Of a DNA stretch of 64,000 nt, positions 7,737-18,293 are shown piece by piece. Each line of letters opens with the position of its first letter. The stretch's first letter is position 1. The notes under the pieces are model-generated. The model had not been told where the DNA came from. It ran no database searches and was given only the letters and a program-made list of their open reading frames with translations. Source of the DNA: Nitrospirillum viridazoti CBAmc (GTDB taxonomy: Bacteria > Pseudomonadota > Alphaproteobacteria > Azospirillales > Azospirillaceae); contig NZ_CP022110.1 of the NCBI RefSeq assembly GCF_000730165.1, forward strand, positions 2,115,501-2,179,500, read 5' to 3'. The translations under genes were made by a program, and so were the position numbers.

Positions 7737-9833
7737 ATGTCCGGGGTACGCAGCCTTTCCACATCGGCCGCACTGGCCGCCCTGATCGCCGCCGCCGGCC
7801 TGGCCGGCTGCCAATCCACCGACAGCAGCGCGCCGGCACCCCCCGCCGCCCAGCCGGCACCACCGGCCCAGGGCGCCAGCGTCCCGGCCGCCCCCGGCCT
7901 GCCGGTGGTCGATAACGGCGTCAACCCCTGCGAGAACTTCTTCCTGCATGCCTGCAGCGTGTGGAACAAGCGCAACCCCATCCCGGCGGACCAGCCGCGC
8001 TGGGGCACCTTCAACAAGCTGGCCGACGACAACCTGGCCCTGCTGCACGACGAGTTGGAGAAGCTGGCCGCCCATCCGACGCCGGACAATTCTTCGTTTG
8101 AAGGGCAACGGGTCGCCGACTTCTACGCCGCCTGCATGGACGAGAAGGGCATCGAGGCGCGGGGCCTGGTGCCGCTGCAGCCCCTGCTGGGCCGCATCAA
8201 CGGCCTGAAGAGCAAGAAGGCCCTGACCAGCCTGCTGGTCGACCTGCACATCGCCGGCGTCAACGCCTTCCACCGCGTGGGCCAGCAGCAGGACTACAAG
8301 GACGCGACCCAGGTCATCGCCGGCGTCTACCAGGGCGGCCTGGGCCTGCCGGACAAGCCCTATTATTTCCGCGACGACGAGAAGTCCAAGCAGCAGCGGA
8401 CCGCCTACGTCACTCACATCCAGAAGATGATGGAACTGGCGGGCCTGCCCGACGCGGCCGCCAAGGCCCAGACGGTCATGACCATCGAGACGCGCCTGGC
8501 TGACGCTTCGCTGGACCGCGTCGCCATGCGTGAGCCGGAGAACCGCTATCATCTCAAGACCTTCGCCGAGCTGCGGAAGCTGGACCCGGCCATCGACTGG
8601 GCGGCTTACGTCCGTGGTGCGGGGATCAAGCAGCCGGCCACGCTGAACGTCAGCAATCCCGATTACATGAAGCGGGAAAACGAGCTGATCCACAGCCTGA
8701 GCCTGGCCGACATCAAGACCTATCTGACCTGGCGCACCCTGAGCGCCTATGCCAACTGGCTGCCCGACGCCTTCGTGCAGGAGAACTTCAACTTCTATGA
8801 GCGCACCATGCGCGGCGCCAAGGAGATGAAGCCCCGGTGGAAGCGTTGCGTCAGCGCCACCGACACTGCCCTGGGCGAGGATCTGGGCAAGTACTTCGTG
8901 GCCCGCGCCTTCGGGCCGGAGAAAAAGGCCCGCATGCTGCAGATGGTGGCCGACATCCGCAAGTCGCTGGACGAGACCTTCCCCACCCTGACCTGGATGA
9001 GCAAGGAGACGCAGGCCAAGGCCCATGCCAAGCTGGACGCCTTCACCGCCAAGATCGGCTACCCCGACAAGTGGCGGGACTACAGCGCCCTGGCGGTCAG
9101 CCGCGGCGACGCCCTGGGCAACGCCCTGCGGGCCGAGTCCTTCGAGTTCCACTACGACATGGCCAAGATCGGCAAGCCGGTGGACAAGGGCGAATGGGGC
9201 ATGACCCCGCCCACCGTCAATGCCTACTATTCCTCCACCCACAACGACATCAACTTCCCCGCCGGCATCCTGCAGCCGCCCTTCTTCGACAGTGCGGCCG
9301 ACGACGCCGTGAACTACGGCGCCATCGGCGTGGTGATCGGCCATGAGATCAGCCATGGCTTCGACGACCAGGGCCGCAAGTTCGACGGCGACGGCAACCT
9401 GAAGGATTGGTGGACGGCCGACGACGCGGCCCAGTTCAAGACCCGCGCCCAGTGCCTGGTCGACCAGTACGGCGGCTATGTCGCCGACGGCGACGTGAAG
9501 GAAAACGGCAAGCTGAAGCTGGGTGAGAACACCGCCGACAACGGCGGCATCCGTGTCGCCTACCGCGCGCTGATGAAGCGGCTGGGCGCGAAGAAGGATG
9601 AGAAGATCGGCGGCCTGACGGCGGCCCAGCGCTTCTTCTACGGCTTCGCCCAGGTCTGGTGCGGCGAGGCGCGGCCGGAATACCGGCGCCTGCAGGCCCA
9701 GACCGACCCGCATTCCCTGGGTGAGTATCGCGTGAACGGCACCCTCTCGAACATGAAGGAGTTCGCGGAGGCGTTTAACTGCAAGCCCACCGACAAGATG
9801 GTGGCCGGCGACAAGGCCTGCCGCGTCTGGTGA
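7737..9833 (+). CDS. M13 family zinc metallopeptidase, predicted lipoprotein
   Basis: Neprilysin/PepO-type endopeptidase, about 698 residues. The N-terminus has a short hydrophobic stretch ending in lipobox LAGC, so the protein is probably lipid-anchored in the periplasm or outer membrane. The M13 domain has the substrate-cleft motif VNAYY, zinc ligands in HEISHGFDDQG (H536, E537, H540) and the third ligand in ENTADNGG, and ends with the conserved CKVW-like tail (CRVW). Start: in-frame GTG 7725 and ATG 7728 also exist; 7737 is best placed behind an AGG. It is followed by a close paralogue, suggesting tandem duplication. Confidence 0.9.
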   Translation: MSGVRSLSTSAALAALIAAAGLAGCQSTDSSAPAPPAAQPAPPAQGASVPAAPGLPVVDNGVNPCENFFLHACSVWNKRNPIPADQPRWGTFNKLADDNLALLHDELEKLAAHPTPDNSSFEGQRVADFYAACMDEKGIEARGLVPLQPLLGRINGLKSKKALTSLLVDLHIAGVNAFHRVGQQQDYKDATQVIAGVYQGGLGLPDKPYYFRDDEKSKQQRTAYVTHIQKMMELAGLPDAAAKAQTVMTIETRLADASLDRVAMREPENRYHLKTFAELRKLDPAIDWAAYVRGAGIKQPATLNVSNPDYMKRENELIHSLSLADIKTYLTWRTLSAYANWLPDAFVQENFNFYERTMRGAKEMKPRWKRCVSATDTALGEDLGKYFVARAFGPEKKARMLQMVADIRKSLDETFPTLTWMSKETQAKAHAKLDAFTAKIGYPDKWRDYSALAVSRGDALGNALRAESFEFHYDMAKIGKPVDKGEWGMTPPTVNAYYSSTHNDINFPAGILQPPFFDSAADDAVNYGAIGVVIGHEISHGFDDQGRKFDGDGNLKDWWTADDAAQFKTRAQCLVDQYGGYVADGDVKENGKLKLGENTADNGGIRVAYRALMKRLGAKKDEKIGGLTAAQRFFYGFAQVWCGEARPEYRRLQAQTDPHSLGEYRVNGTLSNMKEFAEAFNCKPTDKMVAGDKACRVW

Positions 9834-9860
9834 CCGGCGTCCGACAGGGGTGCCGATGGG

Positions 9861-9898
9861 GGCGCCGGTGCGGACCACCGGCGCCCTCCTTTCATTTT
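9861..9898 (+). terminator. Probable terminator between the two M13 genes
   Basis: A perfect 10-bp stem GGCGCCGGTG/CACCGGCGCC with a 5-nt loop starts 27 bp after the first M13 stop and is followed by the pyrimidine-rich CTCCTTTCATTTT. The U-tract is imperfect, so it may only attenuate read-through into the second peptidase. Confidence 0.6.
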
Positions 9899-9934
9899 GA
9901 AGAGCCAAAAACATAACGAAGGTGGAGCATCCAC

Positions 9935-12001
9935 ATGAGCAAGCCTATCGCGGGGATACTGAACCGGGCGGCGCCCATCGCCTTGGCCACCGCCCTGGTG
10001 GCGCTACCGCTGGTCGCGGCCCAGGCGGCCGAATCGGCGAAGCCCGCCGCCAAGGCGTCCGCCACGGACGCGGCCCTGCCCCAGGTCGACGACTCGGTCG
10101 ATCCCTGCCAGAACTTCTACCAGTACGCCTGCGGGCCGTGGATCAAGGCCAACCCCATTCCCAGCGACCAGTCGCGCTGGGGCAGCTTCAACGCCCTGCA
10201 TGAGCGCAACCAGCAGATCCTGAAGACGGCGTTGGAAGACATCGTGGCGCATCCCTCCGCCGATAACCAGCGCGTGGGCGATTTCTACGCCGCCTGCATG
10301 GACGAGGCCGGGGCCGATGCCAAGGGCGCCGCCCCCATCCAGCCGCTGCTGGACCAGATCAAGGCCCTACCGGGCAAGGAGCAGCTGCCGGCCCTGGTGG
10401 CCGCGCTGCACGACGTGGGCGTGGATGTGCTCTTCAGCTTCGGCTCGCAGGCGGACTTCCAGGATGCCCGCCAGGACATCGCCGTGATCGACCAGGGCGG
10501 CCTGGGCCTGCCCAACCGCGATTATTATGTCCGCGAAGGCGCCAAGTTCGACGGCATCCGCCAGGCCTATGTCGAGCATGTATCGCGCACTTTCCAGCTG
10601 CTGGGCGACGCCAAGGCGGCGGCCGATGCCAAGGCCCAGGTGGTGATGCGCCTGGAAACGGACCTGGCCAAGGCCTCGCTGAGCCTGGCCGACCGCAACG
10701 ACCCGCAGAAGGTGAACCACAAGGAGCCGGTGGCCACCCTGTCCACCCTGGCGCCCGGCTTCGCCTGGGCCGACTATTTCAAAGCCACGGGCGCGCCCGC
10801 GTTCCAGACCCTGAACGTGACGGAGCCCGACTTCTTCAAGGCGCTGCAAACCGTGCTGGCCGGCGCCTCGGCCGACGACGTGAAGACCTATCTGTCCTGG
10901 CATGTCGCCCACGCCTTCTCCAGCAACTTGTCCAAGGCCTTCGTGGATGAGCGCTTCAGCTTCTACTCCAAGAAGCTGCGCGGCGTGGAACAGAACCTGC
11001 CGCGTTGGAAGCGCTGCGTCATGGAGACGGACAACGCGCTGGGCGAGGATCTGGGCAAGTATTATGTGAAGACCGCGTTCGGCGCCGGCCAGAAGGCCAA
11101 GATGCTGACGATGGTGAAGAACCTGAAGGCGGCGTACTCGGTCGATATCGACCAGCTGGACTGGATGAGCGCCGAAACCAAGAAGCGCGCGCACGAGAAG
11201 CTGGACGCCATCGTCGACAAGATCGGCTACCCCGACAAGTGGCGCGACTATTCCTCGGTCGTGACCAGGAAGGACGACCTGGTGGGCAACGTGGAACGCG
11301 CCACCGAGTTCGAGACCAAGCGCCAGCTGGCCAAGATCGGCAAGCCGCACGACCGGGCGGAATGGCTGATGAGCCCGCCGACCGTGAACGCCTATTACGA
11401 CCCGACCGAGAACGACATCAACTTCCCGGCCGGCATCCTGCAGCCGCCCTTCTATTTCGCGGGTGCCGACGACGCCATCAACTACGGCGCCATCGGCGCG
11501 GTCATCGGCCATGAGATGACCCACGGCTTCGACGACCAGGGCCGCCAGTACGACAAGGACGGCAACCTGAAGGACTGGTGGACGGCCGACGACGCCAAGA
11601 AGTTCGAGGCCCGCGCCCAGTGCGTGGTGGATGAGTACGACGGCTTCGTCGCCATCGACGACGTGCACCTGAACGGCAAGGCCACGCTGGGCGAAAACCT
11701 GGCCGACAATGGCGGCCACGCCATCGCCCTGAAGGCCCTGATGGCCACCCTGAAGGGCAAGACCGCCAAGAAGGATGGCCGCTTCACCACCGAGCAGAAG
11801 TTCTTCCTGGGCTATGCCCAGGTGTGGTGCAGCAACCAACGCGACGACGCCAAGCGCGACCAGGCGATCACCGACGTTCATTCCCTGTCGGAGTACCGGG
11901 TGAACGGCGTCGTCTCCAACAATCCGGAGTTCGCCAAGGCCTTCAACTGCAAGGCCGACGCCCCGATGAACCGCGGCGCCAAGGCCTGCAAGGTCTGGTA
12001 A
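9935..12001 (+). CDS. M13 family zinc metallopeptidase, exported
   Basis: Second M13 endopeptidase, 688 residues, colinear with its upstream paralogue. It has a Sec signal peptide (hydrophobic core around residues 12-30, probable cleavage after AAQA) and no lipobox, so it is expected to be soluble and periplasmic or secreted. HEMTHGFDDQG supplies the zinc ligands H526 and H530 and catalytic E527; the third ligand is in ENLADNGG; the C-terminus is CKVW. The ATG is preceded by GAAGGTGGAG. Likely peptide-degrading; the substrate is unknown. Confidence 0.92.
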   Translation: MSKPIAGILNRAAPIALATALVALPLVAAQAAESAKPAAKASATDAALPQVDDSVDPCQNFYQYACGPWIKANPIPSDQSRWGSFNALHERNQQILKTALEDIVAHPSADNQRVGDFYAACMDEAGADAKGAAPIQPLLDQIKALPGKEQLPALVAALHDVGVDVLFSFGSQADFQDARQDIAVIDQGGLGLPNRDYYVREGAKFDGIRQAYVEHVSRTFQLLGDAKAAADAKAQVVMRLETDLAKASLSLADRNDPQKVNHKEPVATLSTLAPGFAWADYFKATGAPAFQTLNVTEPDFFKALQTVLAGASADDVKTYLSWHVAHAFSSNLSKAFVDERFSFYSKKLRGVEQNLPRWKRCVMETDNALGEDLGKYYVKTAFGAGQKAKMLTMVKNLKAAYSVDIDQLDWMSAETKKRAHEKLDAIVDKIGYPDKWRDYSSVVTRKDDLVGNVERATEFETKRQLAKIGKPHDRAEWLMSPPTVNAYYDPTENDINFPAGILQPPFYFAGADDAINYGAIGAVIGHEMTHGFDDQGRQYDKDGNLKDWWTADDAKKFEARAQCVVDEYDGFVAIDDVHLNGKATLGENLADNGGHAIALKALMATLKGKTAKKDGRFTTEQKFFLGYAQVWCSNQRDDAKRDQAITDVHSLSEYRVNGVVSNNPEFAKAFNCKADAPMNRGAKACKVW

Positions 12002-12058
12002 GCGGCCGGAACCACACCGTGGCTTCCCCGGAAGCCACGGGCCGAGTCTCAAAGGAAG

Positions 12059-12090
12059 AGCCCCGCCGGCCTGTGCTGGCGGGGCTTTTT
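12059..12090 (+). terminator. Rho-independent terminator after the M13 pair
   Basis: Stem AGCCCCGCCGGC/GCTGGCGGGGCT (12 bp with one G-U pair) around a CTGT loop, followed by TTTTT. A second hairpin, CGTGGCTTCC/GGAAGCCACG, lies just before it at 12018-12039. Together they end the peptidase transcript. Confidence 0.85.
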
Positions 12091-12147
12091 CATGGCTGGG
12101 CGGCAATCACGGCCGAATCGCGCTCGAGCCGCAAGAAATCCCAAAAT

Positions 12148-12182
12148 CCCAAAACAAAAACCGCGCCTTCATTCAGGCGCGG
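12148..12182 (-). terminator. Rho-independent terminator of rpmJ
   Basis: On the minus strand, CCGCGCC/GGCGCGG arms enclose an 8-nt loop and are followed by TTTTTGTTTTGGG, about 50 nt after the rpmJ stop. It forms a convergent terminator pair with the one ending the M13 genes. Confidence 0.8.
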
Positions 12183-12231
12183 CCTTTGGTTCCAATGGCC
12201 GGCGAGCCGGCCACGGGGCAGAAACGCTTTA

Positions 12232-12357
12232 TTAGCCCTGGCGGGCCTTGAAGCGCGGGTTCTGCTTGTTGATGACGTACACGCGACCCTTGCGGCGGAT
12301 AACGCGGCAAGCCTTGTGGCGGGTCTTCATCGACTTCAGGGAGTTCACGATCTTCAT
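12232..12357 (-). CDS. rpmJ: 50S ribosomal protein L36 (41-residue type)
   Basis: bL36 of the large ribosomal subunit. It has 41 residues: starts [18 protein letters not shown] and ends NPRFKARQG. This is the longer form typical of alphaproteobacteria, with an NSLKS insert and a single cysteine instead of the four zinc-binding cysteines of the 37-residue form. It is therefore the zinc-independent type. It is a stand-alone gene here, not in the spc operon, which is normal for this form in alphaproteobacteria. It has its own terminator and ends convergently with the M13 genes. Confidence 0.95.
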   Translation of the reverse strand: MKIVNSLKSMKTRHKACRVIRRKGRVYVINKQNPRFKARQG

Positions 12358-12453
12358 GATTTGGACTCGGGCACTTGGATGGATCACGGTTCGAGGCCGG
12401 GAAAATAGTAAGGGCCGGCCCCGCTGTCAACCTGAGTCATATCGTAAAATCGA

Positions 12454-13455
12454 TCAGCTGATATCCGCCGGCTTCAATACATAGAAACGGTAGAGGCGGA
12501 TGCCGGCATCCAGCACCGCCACGCGGCGGGCCCACAGTTCCACCTCCTCCACCACCGCGATCTTGGTCTCGTGATCCATGCTGTGCTGTTCCAGGTGGGT
12601 CACCAGCCCCTGGATGGCGGTCAGGATCAGGCTGCGGTGCAGGTCGGACAGGTCCTCGGTGATGCGGATGTCCAGGTTGCGCTGCTGTAGGCCCTGGGCG
12701 TACTGGTCCACCGTCCAGGGATGAGGCTCAACCGGTTCATGGTCCAGCCAGCCCTTGAAAATGGGGCCGCTGGCCTTGGCCTTGTCCAGAACATAGTCGG
12801 TGAACAGGAAATGGCCGCGCGGCTTCAGCGCCGCCTCCACCGCGTCCAGTAGGCCGTCCTTGTTGCGGACGGTGTAGAAGCCCTCTTTGGCGAACACGGC
12901 GTCCACGCGCTTGGGCCAGGAGAAGGTTTCAGGGTCGAAGGGCTGGATGGGCGCCTGGCGGGCCATGCCGGCCTTGTGCGACCGGAACATGCCGGCCTCC
13001 GCCAGCACGGGATTGGATTCCAAACCCGTCACCCAGGCGCCGAATTGCGAGGCCATGCTGCGGGTGGACCCACCCAGGCCAGCGGCCAAGTCCAGCACGC
13101 TCATGGCAGGGTTCAGGCCCAGGGGCTTCACCAGGGTGGGGATGTGTTCGTTGCCGCCGGGGGTGGCGTAGCCGTCGCCCCAAATCTTTTCCGCCACCTG
13201 CACGCGGGTGGCCGTCCACAGGGGCTTGCCGGAGCGGTTCAGGGTGCGCCGCTCCGTGGCGGACTGGGGCGACTGTTTGGCGGAACCGCCCTGGGCGCCC
13301 CCTGCCCCCTGTTCCTCATCGGCACGCGGACGGCGGCTGAGCACCGCAGCCAGGTCGTAGCCTTCCCACCAGGCGACGAAGCGATCCTTCAGGGTCGCTT
13401 GCGGCAAGGTCGCCGGTGGCAGCGCCGCACCCTTGGAGCCCTGCTGGGCAGACAT
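12454..13455 (-). CDS. Class I SAM-dependent methyltransferase
   Basis: A 333-residue protein with a Rossmann-fold methyltransferase domain. Motif I is VLDLAAGLGGSTRSMA near residue 127, followed by an acidic strand end (GLESNP) and a motif IV-like VDAVFAKEGFY. The N-terminal ~110 residues are Ala/Pro/Gln-rich with an aromatic patch (FVAWWEGYDL) and have no recognised domain. The C-terminal region (ITEDLSDLHRSLI...) resembles the substrate cap of small-molecule methyltransferases. The substrate is unknown. Divergent from a sigma-54 response regulator, which could control it (inference from position only). Confidence 0.75.
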   Translation of the reverse strand: MSAQQGSKGAALPPATLPQATLKDRFVAWWEGYDLAAVLSRRPRADEEQGAGGAQGGSAKQSPQSATERRTLNRSGKPLWTATRVQVAEKIWGDGYATPGGNEHIPTLVKPLGLNPAMSVLDLAAGLGGSTRSMASQFGAWVTGLESNPVLAEAGMFRSHKAGMARQAPIQPFDPETFSWPKRVDAVFAKEGFYTVRNKDGLLDAVEAALKPRGHFLFTDYVLDKAKASGPIFKGWLDHEPVEPHPWTVDQYAQGLQQRNLDIRITEDLSDLHRSLILTAIQGLVTHLEQHSMDHETKIAVVEEVELWARRVAVLDAGIRLYRFYVLKPADIS

Positions 13456-13695
13456 GCGTGGAACCAGCCCCGTGGAACATTAATGCGGAAACATATTGTA
13501 CAGTCATTGCGTGGCGGTTGAAATGGCAATGCTGAAACGCGCGCGCGGCTTGGGGGCACCTGGATAGGGCGGGAATTGGCCCGCCTTCTGCCTGGCTCAC
13601 GCCGCCAGCGCCGCGAATACGCTACGATTCCAGGCGCTTGCGTTGCGCACCTGTCCTTCGCCCCGGGCATCCCACCCGCTACACCAGATAGGCCC

Positions 13696-15141
<1,446 letters not shown>

Positions 15142-15434
15142 CCAAAGGAGGGCCCCTATATCTGGGGCCCGGGCGCCAGCATTGCTACCCGTTATTGCGG
15201 CCTATTCAGGTTGATGGCGCAAGTGCGCCCGGCGGGGCCCAGCTACCTCCGAAATGACTTGGGCATCCGGCATCGCATGGCTGGTGCAGTCCCGTTTTTT
15301 TCGGTATAAGCTCCCACACAGGAGAGAATCCTGCGCAGCCAGATCCGGCTTGGGAGGGGCGCGTGTTAGGGCCTTTCCTTGCGACCGGTGCCCCCGGCCA
15401 AGCACTTTATCGACTACATTCGAGTTCAAATCAC
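15142..15434. other. Leader region before the cold-shock gene
   Basis: The gap holds a GGGCCCC/GGGGCCC hairpin (15150-15170, no U-tract) shortly after the response-regulator stop, and a TATAAG at 15305-15310 behind a T-run that could be the -10 of the cold-shock gene. That would give a leader of about 120 nt, a length typical of cold-shock mRNAs. No convincing -35 is visible. Confidence 0.35.
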
Positions 15435-16019
15435 ATGTATGAGCGCCGTTCTCCGCAGAGCCCGCAGATCACCCGCCGGGGCGTCAACGCCACCGTCAAG
15501 TGGTACAACCCCACGAAAGGTTTTGGTTTCGTGACCCTGTCCGACGGGTCGCCGGACGCCTTCTTGCACGCTTCCGTCGTGCAGGCCTTCGGCCATGACA
15601 GCCTGGCGGACGGCACCACCATCAATTGCGACCTGTCCCAGGGCCAGAAGGGCCCGCAGGTTGCCGCCATCCACAGCGTGGACGAGTCCACCGCCACCCC
15701 CGGTGGCGGCGGCGGCGGCATGGGCGGTGGCATGGGCGGCGGTCGCCGCGACAGCTTCGGTGGTGGCGCCCCGCGCCGTGCCGCCGGTGGCTGGGAATCC
15801 AGCGGCCCGACCGAGACCGTTGAAGGCACTGTGAAGTTCTACAGCGCCGACAAGGGCTTCGGTTTCGTGACCCCCGATGGCGGCGGGAAGGACGTGTTCG
15901 TCCACATCACCGCGCTGGAGCGTTCGGGCGTCCGCGCCCTGACGCCGGAGCAGCGGGTGCGCCTGACGACCAGCATGGGTCAGAAGGGTCCGCAGGCCAA
16001 TCGCGTGGAAGTCCTCTGA
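15435..16019 (+). CDS. Double cold-shock-domain protein
   Basis: A 194-residue nucleic-acid chaperone with two cold-shock domains. The first (about 17-80) has the RNP1 motif KGFGFVT at 28-34. The second (about 128-192) repeats KGFGFVT at 140-146 and has the RNP2-like DVFVHI. They are joined by a glycine/methionine/arginine-rich, RGG-like linker (GGGMGGGMGGGRR). This two-domain arrangement is common in alphaproteobacteria. The ATG MYERRSP is chosen because the upstream frame extension shows no conservation-type sequence. It presumably binds ssRNA/ssDNA; whether it is cold-induced cannot be seen. Confidence 0.9.
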   Translation: MYERRSPQSPQITRRGVNATVKWYNPTKGFGFVTLSDGSPDAFLHASVVQAFGHDSLADGTTINCDLSQGQKGPQVAAIHSVDESTATPGGGGGGMGGGMGGGRRDSFGGGAPRRAAGGWESSGPTETVEGTVKFYSADKGFGFVTPDGGGKDVFVHITALERSGVRALTPEQRVRLTTSMGQKGPQANRVEVL

Positions 16020-16189
16020 TCCATCCGATCTGGTAGAACGGGATTGACGGCGCCGGGAAACCCCGGCGCCGGATTTCCTGTTTCCTGACAGATGGGTTCG
16101 TCCTCGACCCGCTGGCATCCGGCAGCATCCCTTTCGGGGTCGGCCGGGCGTTGGCGTTGGGGAGCTTAATTCGCGGGCCGGAGACACGG

Positions 16190-16222
16190 AACGCGCCGTC
16201 CAGCCGGACGGCGCGTTTTGTT
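16190..16222 (+). terminator. Strong Rho-independent terminator
   Basis: A perfect 12-bp stem AACGCGCCGTCC/GGACGGCGCGTT with a 4-nt loop, then TTGTTTTG. It lies about 170 bp after the cold-shock gene. A closer hairpin, GGCGCCGGG/CCCGGCGCC at 16049-16070, has no U-tract, so this one is the likely end of the cold-shock transcript and insulates ggt. Confidence 0.88.
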
Positions 16223-16326
16223 TTGCCCGCATGGTAGCGGTAACAGGGCGCGAGCGGCGTGCCCCTCCTCCCCCGGGCCACCTCTCCCCTGTTCCCTGGC
16301 CGGCGGCGGCATGCCATTGTTGCGGC

Positions 16327-18159
16327 ATGCATAAAAAGCCCCGGCAGCCCGCCCCCGCCCCCACCCGCCGCCCGTTCACCGCCGCCCTCCTGGCCGGCGC
16401 ACTGGTCCTGGCACCGCTGGTGGCGGCCGGCCCGGCCCATGCCCAGGGCGGCGATCCGGAACTGGCCTCACCCTTCACACCACGGCCGGTGGTGCGCACC
16501 AAGTCAGACATGGTGGTGGCGGCCAACCCGCTGGCGGCGGAGGCCGGGCACGCCATGCTGCGGCAGGGCGGCAGCGCCGTGGACGCCGCCATCGCCGTGC
16601 AGTTGGTGCTGGGCCTGGTGGAGCCGCAGTCCTCCGGTCTGGGCGGGGGCGGCTATATGCTGATCTGGGATCCCAAGGCCAGGAAGCTGGTGTCCCTGGA
16701 TGGACGGGAGACGGCGCCCGCGGGGTCCACCGCCGATCGCTTCGTCGGCCCTGACGGCCGCCCCATGCCTCTGATGCGTGCCTTCGACGGCGGTCGCGCC
16801 GTGGGTACGCCGGGCATCCCCGCCCTGCTGGCCGAGGCGCACAAACGGTATGGCAAGCTGCCCTGGGCCACCTTGTTCCAGCCGGCCATCCAGCTGGCCC
16901 GCGACGGCTTCGTCGTCAGCCCGCGCCTGGCCCTGTTGCTGAAGGGCCTGACGCCGCAGCTGAAGGACCGGCCCGACATGCTGGCCCTGTTCTTCCATAC
17001 CGGGCCCGACGGCAGCCTGACGCCGCTGCAGGCCGGGGAGACTTTCCGCAACCCCGCCATGGCCCACACGCTGGAGGTGTTGGCCGCGCAGGGCCCCGAC
17101 GCCTACTACCACGGCGTCCTGGGCCAGGATCTGGCCAAGCATCTGGCCGACAGTGCCCTTCCGGCCAACACACCCGGGGGGGCTCCGGCCTTGGTCACCA
17201 TCCAGGATCTGGCAGCCTACAAGGTCGAGGAACGCGATCCCCTGTGCACGCCCTACCGCCAGTGGAAGGTGTGCAGCATGGGCCCCAGCAGTTCCGGCGG
17301 CATCGCCATCGTGGAGATGCTGGGCCTGCTGGAACATTTCGACATGAAGGGCCTGGGCAAGGACTCCCCCACCGCCTGGCACCTGATGGTGGAAGCCAGC
17401 CGCCTGGCCTATGCCGACCGCGACCTCTATGTCGGCGACCCCGCCTTCGTCTCCGTGCCCAAGGGGCTGCTGGACAAGAGCTACCTGGCCGAGCGCGCCA
17501 AGCTGATCGACCCGGCGCACGCGGCCAAGGGCCCCGTGGCCGCCGGCGTGCCACCGCAGAAGCAGGGGGCGCTGTACGGCCCCGGCTGGCAGGCGGACAT
17601 CCCGTCAACCTCGCACATGTCCTTGATGGACGACAGCGGCATGGCCGTGTCCTTCACCACGTCGGTGGAGTTCGCCTTCGGCTCGGGCATGGCGGTGGAC
17701 GGCTATGTGCTGAACAACCAGCTGACCGACTTCTCCTTCATCCCCACCAGCCCGGGCACAGGCCTGCCCGTGGCCAACGCCGTGGCGGCGGGCAAGCGTC
17801 CGCGATCCTCCATGGCGCCCACTATCGTCTTCGACCAGGCCGGCAAGCCCATGCTGCTGGTTGGCTCGCCCGGCGGGCCGGCCATCATCGGCTATGTCGC
17901 GGAAACCATCGTGGCGGCGCTGGATTGGGGCCTGGACGCGCAGGAAGCCGTCAGCCTGCCGCGTATCGTCAACCGCAACGGCACCACCGCCCTGGAAAGC
18001 GGCCCCTGGGCCCCATCCCTGAAGGCCGGGCTGGAAGCGCTGGGCCAGACGGTGGAGCTGAAGGCCATGCCCAGCGGCCTGCACGTCATCAAGCGCACCG
18101 CCACCGGCCTGGAAGGCGGCGTCGACCCCCGCCGCGAGGGGCTGGCGGCGGGAGACTGA
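16327..18159 (+). CDS. ggt: Gamma-glutamyltransferase
   Basis: Periplasmic N-terminal-nucleophile hydrolase that cleaves or transfers the gamma-glutamyl group of glutathione and related peptides. It has 610 residues. The signal peptide (basic n-region KKPRQ, hydrophobic core, cleavage after AHA near residue 39) is followed by the large-subunit domain. Autoproteolysis is expected before T428 in PSTSHMSLMD, the counterpart of the E. coli catalytic threonine. The small subunit has the oxyanion and binding motifs GSPGGPAIIGY and RPRSSMAPT. The ATG was chosen because it gives the signal peptide. It is a single-gene unit bounded by a terminator and a structured repeat. Confidence 0.93.
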   Translation: MHKKPRQPAPAPTRRPFTAALLAGALVLAPLVAAGPAHAQGGDPELASPFTPRPVVRTKSDMVVAANPLAAEAGHAMLRQGGSAVDAAIAVQLVLGLVEPQSSGLGGGGYMLIWDPKARKLVSLDGRETAPAGSTADRFVGPDGRPMPLMRAFDGGRAVGTPGIPALLAEAHKRYGKLPWATLFQPAIQLARDGFVVSPRLALLLKGLTPQLKDRPDMLALFFHTGPDGSLTPLQAGETFRNPAMAHTLEVLAAQGPDAYYHGVLGQDLAKHLADSALPANTPGGAPALVTIQDLAAYKVEERDPLCTPYRQWKVCSMGPSSSGGIAIVEMLGLLEHFDMKGLGKDSPTAWHLMVEASRLAYADRDLYVGDPAFVSVPKGLLDKSYLAERAKLIDPAHAAKGPVAAGVPPQKQGALYGPGWQADIPSTSHMSLMDDSGMAVSFTTSVEFAFGSGMAVDGYVLNNQLTDFSFIPTSPGTGLPVANAVAAGKRPRSSMAPTIVFDQAGKPMLLVGSPGGPAIIGYVAETIVAALDWGLDAQEAVSLPRIVNRNGTTALESGPWAPSLKAGLEALGQTVELKAMPSGLHVIKRTATGLEGGVDPRREGLAAGD

Positions 18160-18186
18160 AGCGCCGCCGCCATTTTCATTTTTTGA

Positions 18187-18279
18187 CTAGGCCATGACTG
18201 CGGCCGCCGGAGCGAGCACCGAAGGGCGCAGCGAGGATTTAGGCAAGCGGGCGCATGCCAGCGCCCGCCGCCTGAGGGA
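18187..18279 (-). repeat. Dispersed structured intergenic repeat, copy 2
   Basis: The most diverged of the four copies. Read on the minus strand: CCCTCAGGCGGCGGGCGC, a GCATGC-centred hairpin, CTTGCC, CCTCGC, CTTCGG, CGCTCCGGCGG, CCGCAGTC, GGCCTAG. It occupies nearly the whole 3'-3' gap between ggt and rpoH, so it may also serve as their terminator. Confidence 0.6.
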
Positions 18280-18293
18280 ACCTGTATTAAATC

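Noticed and set aside
12448..12484. Open frame on the plus strand around rpmJ (12248-12484)
   Set aside because: It is antisense to the clear 41-residue L36 and has no family features.
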